A DNA stretch of 64,000 bases. Source: Ditylenchus dipsaci (taxonomy: Eukaryota; Nematoda; Chromadorea; Rhabditida; Anguinidae). Where the stretch lies: contig SADC01000055.1 of NCBI GenBank assembly GCA_004194705.1, positions 62,001-126,000 of the forward strand, read 5' to 3'. Under the pieces are notes generated by a model, which saw only the letters and a program-made list of their open reading frames with translations, was not told the DNA's origin and searched no databases. Each line of letters opens with the position of its first letter. Position 1 is the stretch's first letter. Shown here piece after piece: positions 10,152 to 22,100 of this stretch. The position numbers and the translations under genes were made by a program.

Positions 10152-13100
10152 CTGAAAACCAAAAGGTCTTGTTTGCTTTTAGCATTCATAAAATATAACA
10201 TATTAGTGAAGTGCTATTTCACTCAAATATGACCCTGAATTGGGTAATACAGTTTAAACCGCCATCTCTAAGAGATGGCCTTGGGGTAACAGTTTTTTGC
10301 GAGATATTTTAATTCTAATTTTGTAGGTTGAATATTTTTTTGTTTCTAATTTGTTGCTCGCCAATTAAATGAGACTATATTATTACTGTTGGTTTTTCAA
10401 GGGCAACATTATTCAAAACCTAATTTTTGATTTTCTGTAATTTCACCAGTCCTTTCCGTAAATGGCTAAAGTTTTGTTAATAATACAGTCGATTTAACGG
10501 CACCCCTAGGGACCGGGTCCAGGGTGTCGGTAAATCGAGGGTTCACTTTGATTAAATCTTAGTCAATGCTGACCAAATCGGTCTATTTTTGGGTGCCGTT
10601 AAATCGAGAGTTGACTGTATCGGCGATCCTAAATGTGGAAAAAATATGAAAAAAGGTAAGGCTATATTTGGGACTGTAGTAATTTTTTGAAAATGACTGG
10701 TGAAGTCAGAATTTTTTGAAGGTTCTGAAAATTAGAATAAAAATATGGTTGTACCAAAGCTGGAGATCAAAATTGACACGCAAAATCTTATCGGACATCT
10801 GCAGCAAAAAATTTGGAATGCGGGGTGTCCAATTAAAGTTGCGCCATTTTTTTAATTCTTTGCCTTTTTTTAATTTCTTATTAATATTCAAGCAGTCGGG
10901 TTAATATATTCTTTCCGTTAATTTAATATTTTTAGTCATTTTCAGCTATAACTGATAAAGATTTGTTGGCCGAAACTTCGAAAAAAAAATTTGGGGTTTC
11001 ACCGGTCCGCAATTTTTTTTTCGAAAATAGCGCATTTTTTATTGGACACTCTGTAGTGAGGTTAACCTACCGATGTGACATTTTTTTCAATTCGCGCCTT
11101 TCTTTTATTCTAGTTTTTGCGCGTTTTGGAATTTTTTTGATTTTTTCCATTTCAGACAAAATATTACGCTTAGTGTAGGCCAGTGCACGTTAAGACGGGC
11201 TCAAACCTGTGCCTAAACTACCAGAAAAATCCAAAGTTCAAAAATTCGAGAAGAAAATGTTAAGTCAAATGTTAAGTTTAGAAAATGTTAAGTCAGTACC
11301 ACACTAGAGCGAAAATTTTAGACATTATCTGATTTCGAAATTTCCTGTGACTACATCCTGCAAGAAACCCTTTTAAAATTTTTAAAAATCTTTGATTTTT
11401 GTATTTTTACAGCCTAGGATTGCCTGGGATTCTAGTACTTGACAAGGTACTACTTTTTTGAACTCCATTGTAATGTAAACTAGTGCTCACTTTCATCCTC
11501 CGGTTCTGGAACCATATTTTGACCTGGCGTTCAGACAGAGACAGCTTCTGTGCCAGTTCCCACCGCTTTTGTTTGGTGACATAGGGGTTAAAAAGGTACT
11601 CTTTTTCTAGCTCCACAGTCTGTTGCTTGGCGTAGGGCTTGCGCTTTTTCCTCGAACTTGACGACATGGAGTTGGTGGCCCATTCTAGCTGCACGTCTGC
11701 AATCAAAAAATAATAATTTTTCATTTTGTGATTGTTTTTTAGTACACTAGACTATTTTTGAGCAGACCTTGCTCATTTCTAAAATGATTTTCGGGTGTAG
11801 CTTTTGTATTTCAAGTCATCACTTGCTATTTTTGTATTACAGTCCACTCTAGATACAGTGTATATCTGTTACGATTTGATTAGTCAATTTAAAAACATAA
11901 AGAACTATACCTTCGATACATTCCACTCTCGATGCAGTGAAACTCGCGATATAGTGTATATCCTTCCAATCCCCAGGAGCTAGACTACCGTAAAACCTCT
12001 AATAGTAGCCCCCCCCTCGTTTAAATGCGGGGACTAGCAATATTTTTTGAATCGTTCCATTTTGCAATAGTTTTGCGTCAAATCTGTTATTGATGACCTT
12101 ACGGTACTTTTAAAAATCAGACAGAAAACTTAAAAAATTTACACAAGAACAAATGTAAAAGTTTGCCGAGAAAAAAAGATATGCTGGTCCCCGCCTTTTC
12201 TCTATGTCGGGCACGGGCACGCCCCTTTAAGACACGTTTGAACCCATCCTAACATACGCTGGCCCACCCTTGCCTGAGCCTAACAAATAGCAAAAAGACA
12301 GGTGGGACCAAGGCAAACCTCTATTTCCCTGTTGGATTAGGGTCGCAATTTTTGAAAAAAAATCCTTACAATTTTCAAAAAAAAATAATTTTTCAAAAAA
12401 ATGGATTTCTTCGTCTTTTTTGTTTTTCTTGGATACATAAGAAAGAATCTTGTGATGCAACCATTTATTCCACTAGACCACCTTAACAAGAGCACAATAA
12501 AACTATCACGCCAATTACTAGACTAACCCAGAGACTTTCAATTAAGAGAAAACCTTGGTGGCTGAATTGCTCCTTGGGCATAACCCCAACCAGCCATATC
12601 CAAACAGATGGTCGACTACAAATTGGATGGTGCACCAGAGTCTCTCCCTTCCCTTCTTTGTTTCAGATAGATTACATTCACAGCTACCGTAGGTTAACAA
12701 AATATTTTAGTGGAAGGAAGGAAAAATACTGACTTCTTGGCTGGATTAAAAACAACCAACTTGGTATGCAACTACAGAAGAAAATAGTATTTTTGTATTT
12801 GTTGTTTTGTTTATGCATGGATTTGGTTTGTTTTTTTGCTTGCTTTCATTTTTTTATGAGGATTAGCAAATGAGCGAAGAGAAAGATCTGCCATGTATTT
12901 TATGGTTGGAAGAGAGCTATAAAAGGTTGAACGTTTAGGAAGCGTCCAGCATGCAGAAGATTGTTCAAAAACAAACGATTTTTGACCTTAGGAAGTTAGG
13001 AGTACATCTCATCTTTCTAAGTGTCATCCTTGGAAAAAATCATTTAGTTAATTAATAACAATAGAGTAAAAAATATCGATTCTACTAGTAAACCTTGTAT

Positions 13101-16100
13101 AAACTCCATTTATTGTTTTCCCTAAAGACGACAAGATCTACTTATTTTAGAATTGATCGAAATCATACTAAAAGTGGCAATCGAAAAAGAACAAGGTAAT
13201 TCCCCCAAAAAATTTAAAGTTCAAATTTTTTTTTAAAAAGCATCATGTAATGAATAATTGGAGGTCTTTAGTGAATCTACCAGAACGCCAATAAGATGAT
13301 ATATAAAAAAGGAATCCCAGGTAGGTCGAAGATCAGTGCAAACGCTAAAAGCTACAAGTAAAGCTACGTTGAAGAAGTTTTAGTACTTATATAGCTCATG
13401 CGGGGGCGGGGAGAAACAAACATGAAATTAACTTTTGGGCAAAAGGCTAATTAGAAAAAGATTTGTGTGAATTTTGTTAGTTTTGTAGAGTTACTGTTTG
13501 AAACAGGCAAAAATATAGGCCAACGAAAAAAGACAGTAGCCCAAGTTACCGCCCCCCCTCCCGCTTCCAAAGGGTATTTTTCTCTAAGATAACTTTTTTC
13601 ATTTTTGCCTAAGCTGAAGACCTAAGCCTAAGCCTAAGGTCTAAGCTTAATCCTAAGCCTAAGTTAGCGCGCTACACATTGCAAAAAAACTTAAAAAAAA
13701 ATCAAGGGAACGCAAAATAGTTCGCTTAGAGAAAAATACTCTTTGGAGGGAGGCGGGCATGTGAGCTTTTACGCGAAGAAAAACAAAAATGATCCCGAGC
13801 GGGATCGAACCGCTGACCTTGTGCGTGTGAAGCACACGTGATAACCACTACACCACGGGACCACACGAACTATCCCAAAAAGTGTACAAACATTTCACAG
13901 ATATACAATCAAGTGACAATGAAAATATTAAAAAATTAGCGAACCTTTTGGGTCAGTTGATCGTGTGGTCCCGTGGTGTAGTGGTTATCACGTGTGCTTC
14001 ACACGCACAAGGTCAGCGGTTCGATCCCGCTCGGGATCATTTTTGTTTTTCTTCAATTCTCTCAATATATTTTTCTTTACAAAAGCCAACTTTTTAAACA
14101 ATTTATTTTTGAAAAAAGTCTGCAGAAATTTATTTTTTTACCATATTCCTACCAAAATTTACCAATCAAAAACCGATTTCTGCAAAAACTAATTCTCGCT
14201 TCTGCAACAGCTACTTCTATAAACTGCCCCCTTTAAAATAAATGTCTGCGAAAACTAGTAGTAGTACCACTTCTATTTGGGTAACCAAGCTGTTTCTGTT
14301 TGATGTCGCCGCCGCCACTGCTATCTCCTGTGTTTATGGTCGTATTTATGCGATTGCATTTTACGAACTGAAGAAAAGACATGAAGGAAGAAAACCAAAA
14401 GAACATAACTCAAACACATCAGGCTTATTTAGTCATCTTCTTTTTTTCAGGCTTATTAATTAAAGTTTTTTCGGATTTCTTTAAAAAAAAATTCGTCAGA
14501 TTCTCAAAATATATAAATAGTTTGGCAGATACAAATCGGCTTAGAATCCAACAATTAAAGAAAGAAAAGGCCGATGGTCAAAAACAAAGAGAGTTTTACG
14601 GTGGCTACTACATGTGGCCCACATATTTGCCGATGTTTGTACACAAATAACGGCTTTCAACTCAGCCGATTGGATAGATTTTTGTAAAAATTTGCAGGGA
14701 TTATTGCTGGGTGTGAATGAATTGTTGCATGAGTGGAATAGTTAAACAGCAGTGAAAGACTCTTAAAAGTTCAAAAAATTAAAAAATGGGTGTTAAATTT
14801 GTAAATGAAGTACCCCGTTAATAGTCACAGTTGTCGATTCATCGAGAGTTAACTGTATTAGAGTAAATATTTATTTTTTAGAACTTTGCATTAAGACTTT
14901 AGCCAGTGAGCTATCCTTTTGGTCAAAAATTGCACAGGAAAGTGCGAATTTTAAAATTGTGATAGATCCACCTCGAAATTTATTTATGAGCAGGGCTGCC
15001 ATCTCAAAATTTTAAAAAAGGACATTTGGTCAAAAAACAGGAATTTGAAGGAAAAAGTGCATTTTATCCAGTGCTCATTGCCATTTTGAAGCGAAAAAAA
15101 AGATTTTGACTAAAACTTTGAAAATAAAAAAGATTTAGGGTCCTAAAAAAGGACAAATCTTTTAAAAAAAACATATGGCACCCCTGTTTATGAGACATTT
15201 TTTTACAGTTTTTTTGAATAATTTACATTCAGAGCCTAGGACAGATTTGATGTCCCAGAAAATCTTAGTTACGTAATTTCTCATACATTGGTCAGCAAAA
15301 CTGGATGGAACGAGTTTATTGTTTTGGTAGAGCTATTTGAGTAAGAAGCTATTTCTCAAGGTTGTAGCTGGTTAAAGTTACGAGTATTTTCAAATAATAT
15401 GCCTCAATTTAAACTTTTTATTTTATTTCTGACTTTTAGTATTTGAAAAAAAATTTAGTCAAAAATTTCCCATGATTTTTTTCTGACTCAGAAAAAATAT
15501 TGTCAAATATTTTTATAAAAATATTTTTAACTGTATAATTTCTCGTATATTGTACGTGAAATTCTACAGTTATAAAACGCATGGCAAAAAAAACAAATCT
15601 GACTCACGATGAGTAGGTGTTCGATCCTAAGACAGAAACAAAATAAAAAGCTTAAATGGAAGCTCATGTCATAATGTATGCATTCTTTTTTTTGACTAAC
15701 TTGTGATCAAATTTGATGAATGTAAATTCGAGGAAGCTTTTTGAACGATCTGGCATGCAACTTTTAAATTCATATACTTTTTAGATCAAAATTTTCGCCA
15801 GATTGTACAGTAAAGTTGAACCAAATCAACAAAACTTTTTCTCCCTCTTCTAGCCCAAGGTTGATTTTCAAAATGGAAAAAGAGGAAAAAAGTTTTACGA
15901 CTTTTATTAGGTTGGGGAAGGCAAACTATTGAGTAGAAGTCTATTTGCACACATCTGTCAGTGGGTGTGTGTGACCATCAGTAATACTCCAAGAAAGAGG
16001 AGTAATACTGTAGCACCAACCAATTGATTGTGCAATTTGAGCCAAAAATACTGCTGAAAAGAGAGAAACAAAAAGTAACGAAAAAAACTTTTGATTGTAG

Positions 16101-19100
16101 TAATTTGGCAGAACAAAGCTGAATTGTCCAAAAACCTGGAACACAATGTGGACTTTAGCTGATTTAGCTGTGCGAGTCTGGATTTTCATCCAGTTCTTTT
16201 TTAAACACAATAACTAATCTTTTTTTGGGTGTTAAAATTTGACTTTGAGACATCATTATTAAAATTTCAAAATCTTTAAAAAAATACGCCAAAAATTAAA
16301 GCATCATAAAGTAAAAATTTTTTTTGACTTATTTTTTTCTGTGGAATCTTTATACTTTTAGAACAATTTTTTGAATAAATTTTTTAATTCTCTTAATGAT
16401 TTTACTAAAGCAACTTTTAATTTTTATTACTTTTAATTTAAAACACCGGCTTGTTAACGGCCCTAGCATATAATACGCCTCATAAATTTTTCCTTTTTAA
16501 AGACTTTAAAAAGTGCCCAAATATTAATTCCAGAGCCCGGAAAAAGTGCGTAAGACACTTTTCAGTCCCAGCTTACATAAGCTGGCTTACCCTGATCTCA
16601 AGCCTAAAACAAGGCTAGTTACCGTATTTCCTCTATTAAACGCCCTCTCTTCAATAAACGCCTCCTCCCTAATAAACGCCCCCCCCCTTTTTGACTAGGT
16701 TTTCAGAGTTAAGGCCATCTTTTGGTTAACAATTATAGAATTTTTCGGGGGATGAACAATGAACGCCCCGGGGCGTTTAATAGAGAAAATACGGTACAGT
16801 GTTTTGCAGGGGGGTTCGAGATGGATTTTCTATACTGGCGCTAAAAACATATTACATTTTTTCTTTTTTAGTGAGGGCCAGTGTTTTCGAAAATAACCCC
16901 TACACTAACACCTACACTAACCCTAACTGTTAGTTTCGTAAACTAACTCTTCAAATATCTCGTTTTTCGGTAGGAAATATGCAGAATCTGATATTTCCGT
17001 TTCTATGCCAACTTTTTGCGAGGAACAAGATGCACTTTTCAGATTTTCAAAAAAACTTCAAAAATATTAATAAAATTCGAAATTAAAACCTTAAACTAAC
17101 TGTTAGTTAAGCAAATAGTTTAACTAACTATTTAACTAAACTAACAGTTAGTTTAGGGTTTTAATTTTAAATTTTATTAATATTTTAAAGTTTTTTGAAA
17201 AATCTGAAAAGTGTATCTTGTTCCTCGCAAAAAGTTGGCATAGAAACGTAAATATCAGATTCTGCATATTTCCTACCGAAAAACGAGATATTTGAAGAGT
17301 TAGTTTACGAAACTAACAGTTAGGGTTAGTGTAGGTGTTAGTGTAGGGGTTATTTTCGAAAACACTGGTGAGGGCTATAATTAAAAAAATGAGTCAAAGT
17401 CGAAACTCGTTTATCCACCATGTAGTCACCTGACCTAGTTAGATAAAAGAAATTTACATGTAAACTACACTCCTTTAAACCGCTACCTCATTAAACTGTC
17501 ACCCTGAAATCAGTCGTCTGGATTCGCGGTTGAAGACGTTGGACCGGTATATATTAAATCAAAAAAAAATACAATTTTTGTAGCCACTAGCTACAAATTT
17601 CTGAATTTCAACCAACTAAACAAGAATTTTCTCATTCAGCAGACAACCCTCAATCAACCCGTTTGCAAAATTTTAAAAAAAACTTTCGTCAACCAATCCA
17701 AAATCAACCCACCACTAAAAGGACTGATGTTCATGGGCGCCACACCACCGGAATAGCTGGCCCCTGCGACCGCAGCTGCTGCAAATGGGTGATATTGGTG
17801 GTAGGCGGCTGCCGAAGAAGCTGCATAAGAAGACCAAGCGGCTGCCGCTGCGGGACCGTACAGATCCGAGGGACAGCACATACCTGGGGTGCTCATCATG
17901 TCCACGAACCCTGGAAAAAACCAAATATTAGGCTGCACCAAAATTTTGCATTTGTCTGCCATTTTAAAATTTTATTTTCGTAAAACAGCCATAAAGTTCA
18001 AGATTTTCGCATCAGATTTGTCAATGGGGTTGTCATATAGTTGACTTATTTTTTTGAAAAGATTTGCGTTAACTGTGTAACAACCCTATTTAGCAGGTGT
18101 TTTAAAAAATTTTCGGTGATTTAAGAAAATCTATCCATTTCTGATCTATCCATTTCTCAGGGGCCTTTCCTAGCCCATTTCAGCCTATGTTAGGACAAAA
18201 TTCAGCATGTTTACCTTGCTCGGAAAAACTTGTTTGGTTAGAAAGTAACCTACTGGTCCAAGCACAGGCTTAACTAACGAGCAGAGGTACCAAGGCGGAA
18301 ATCGGATATACAGTCAAACTTCTCAATAAGCTACATTCTCTATATACTACACCTTTTTATAAGCTACACCTAGGTCCGGTCCCGAGTAGGGTATGTTCCG
18401 TATAATATACCTCCTATATAAGCTACACCTCTCTAAAAGCTACATCTAGGATTGGTCTCGAGGTGTAGCTTATAGAAAAGTTTGACTGTGGCCGTATTTT
18501 TAGCGTTTGAGGGTTTTCTAATTGTTTTCTCATTCTTCTTATTTTTCGCTACGAAATGAGAGTTCATGGAAGCTTTAAAAGGACATGCCCGTCGGCGATG
18601 GGAATATTTCAAAAGGCAGCTACCAGTTCGATTCAAAAAAGAATTATTTTGAAATACAAATTTGTTGAGTACTTTCCCGGCTATAAGTATTCGAAAACAT
18701 TTTTTGATAATAGAAGCATCGATGACCTAATGACAAAGCGACTGGTGCTCGCCTTTCAAAATATTCCGATCGGCGACGGGCATGCCCCTTTAAACCCACA
18801 AAAACGGGCAATTTTTTTCGACAAGAACTCTAAATTTTGATCCACCCGAATTCACCAAGAAACCCAAAGGTTGGTGATTACTATCTAAATTCAATATTTT
18901 GCCGGCGACCTTGTTTAAGTATCAAAGCTATATTATTAAAGTGCTGTAAAGTTTAAGTGCTGCTACAGCAATAGTAATAAAAGCGTGATCGGATGTGGCG
19001 CATATATCGATACCTATTTATCTATTTTTGCTGCTGTGCAATAATTGTACACTTTGCTAGAATTCCTATTGCCCTATGATAACAATATGGTCTGTATGCA

Positions 19101-22100
19101 TGCACACGCTGTTATTTTCCAATAGTTCTATGTGAGCATTTAGTATTGCCTTGACTGATGTACTGTATAAATAAATAGGAAAAGATGGATCGACTAGGAG
19201 TGTGATTAAGAACAGTCACCACTGCTTTTGTATATTGTTGATAAAACTCAGTAATGGCAGAGTTTTTGAGCTAAAACCTTTATCAAAAAAACCGCCTTGT
19301 TTATACAGAGGGGCAGGTGTGATAAGTGAGGCAATAATTGGATTACAGTCGGTGAAGTTTTTCTTTATTCAAAATATAGTCAACTCATTTTACATAGTTG
19401 ACCATTTTCCCATAGTCAACTCATTTTACATAGTTAACAAAATTTCATAGTCAATGTAATTTTCATAGTCAACAAATCTTATATAGTTAACGAAATGTTT
19501 ACAGTCAACTAATTTTACATACCGTATTTCTTCTAATAAGCGAGCATGCCCATTTATTTCTAATCACGTTTATTAGAGATTGCCCGACTATTGGAGACTG
19601 ATCGCTTATTTTTTCGAACAAAATTTGTTTTTGTAAGCAAACAACAAAAATAATAAAAATTCAACAAAAAGAAAATTCAACAAAAACAATACCCCCTAAT
19701 CTCGAAGCATAAAGCGAAAACAGCAAAAAAACAAGTTTTCAGGGCTTTTTGAGGATTGAGTGGATTCTACAGTTGGGCCAAAGTGGTACGGTGCCCGTTT
19801 ATTGGAGAATGCCCGTTTATTTTCCAATCACCTCCTAGGGTGCCCGTTTATTAGATGGATAGATTAGAGACTGGTCGCTTATTAGAATAAATACGGTATT
19901 TAACAGTTTTATATAGTCAACATAGTTTATATAGTTAATGAATATTACATAGTCAAAAAAGTTCGGGCCCTTCGCGAACCGGCTTCGCCCGTGACTTTTT
20001 AGGCCCGGTTTGGCCCGTATGGGTTCTATATGCCATGTGTTATATGCAGGGCTCCGAATCGTCCTTTTTAAAAAGATTTGTCCTTTTTTGACACCCTAAA
20101 TCTTTTTTTATTTTTGAAAATTTAGTCAAAATCTTTTTTTTTCGCTTCGAAATGGCAACAAGCACTGGATAAAATGACCCTTTTACTTCAAAAACAGTCA
20201 AAATGTCCTTTTTTACCCAAGTGTCCTTTTTTTTGAAAATTTTCATTCGGAGCCCTGGTTATATGTCTTTTGAAACGGGCCGACTTGTGCATACGCATGG
20301 CTTCCAGCCGATTTGTAGCTTTCGAGATGAGCTACACTGGATTTTAACTTGCTGAAGGGCCATCAAAAAAGTAAGTGAAAAACACGATTTTAAAATTATT
20401 ATTAATCAATAATAAAATCCCAATAGTCGAGAGTTCGATTCCCAGTCTGATCGATAGTCTTTTTATATTGCCAAAAAATGCCTACCATAATTAGCATTGG
20501 CCATACTTGTGGTGGGAGAAGAAAATCCTTTGGAAGCAGCAGAAGCTGAAGCAGCCGCAGCGGCAGCCAGCTGCCTATTGTTAGCTGTTGAAGCAGCCGT
20601 TGAAGTCTGGTTTTCAGAACTGGCTGAACCACTAGAACTGCTATGCTGCTGTTGCTGCTCATTCTGACTAGAATTGCTGGGATTATTGTCTTTGTAGTCG
20701 TCCGGCTTGATGGCTGGACTGGCTCCTGAATTGACAGCTTGCTGGGCTGCAGCTATAGCAGCTGCGGCGAAGTTCTGAGTGGCAGCAGCAGTGACCACAG
20801 CAGCATGCCGTTGCTGTTGGTGGTGGTGTTGAGCAGCTATGGCGCCACCCCAGTCTCCACCGTAGTAGTAGCCGTTCTGGTGAGGGTTGGGTTGCTGTTG
20901 CTGCATGGCTGCGTTGAACATGTGGCTGTAGCCATTGTAGCTGCAAAAAAGGTTGCAAAATTCAAAAAAGGCTTGACAAGTATTTTAAATACAAAAAATG
21001 AAAAAATAAAAAATTTTAAAATATAGATCAAGTTAGAGTCCCTACTGAGTCTTGCCATTTTTTGACCCAACTTATTGGCACTACTTTTAGTGAGTTACCC
21101 AGAATCGTTTAGCCATTTGGCATATTTTTAAATACTCAAAAAGTCGAGCTGGATATTTATTTGAACTAGCAATATGTACACAGGGGATGGAGTCGAGGCA
21201 CGAAAATAACCTTTGTCAGATTATTTAGTTAGCGGTTCGGGTAGGACACTAAGATCTTCTGACCCGTATTTTCCAAATTTTGGGGGTGTCCAGGTAGATG
21301 TCTGCCTAAAGATCAGGTAGGTGATAAAAAGCAAAATTACATCATAATAGGTGAAGATGAAGTTCCTTAAAAGCGTTGCTAACTGGCTAGACCTCAAATT
21401 CAACTCAAACCAGTAAAAAAATAATTTTATGTTGGCTTTTTCCGAAAAAAAATATGGGCGCAACCAGCGAATAAACACCCCCAAGAATCAGACCTTTTAA
21501 AAATTGTTGTAACTCCTCTTTCAAGTAACAAGTTCATGCTTAGCCCTTAGGCTCATAGGTATGCGAGCGTACGGAAGTTGTGATTCATAACTGTGTTACG
21601 CACTTTTTCCTGAGTCTGGAACATAAATTTGGGTACTTTTTACATAAGTAAAAAATAGAAAATCCTCGGGGGGGGGGGGTTGTATTCGCTAGTAGGGTTA
21701 AAATCATGCTTTTATAAAAAAAGTACTCATTTTTACAAAAAAAAAATAAGTTATTTTGAGTCAACCAGGTAAGCGAGAATTTTTCAAAAATAAAAAGAAA
21801 ATATTTTTTGAGTTTATGGTATCTATGAAAGAACAAAAAATTTAAAAAACAACCACCACTAACTGTAATATGTCCAAACCGACCTATTGGCAGCCACAGC
21901 AGCCGCTGCCATCAACGCTGGAGGAGTATTATTAATCCTTTCAGTCAAACCATATCCCAGCACTGGTTTAGTCTCGGTTTCTTCAGAAGAGGAAGAAATC
22001 CCCGCTCCACTACCATCTAAAACCATCAACACTAATCATAATAGCCATAAAGCAGTCAAATCAAAACAAATGACTACTTTGTGAGCAGGCAGCAGAGTTG

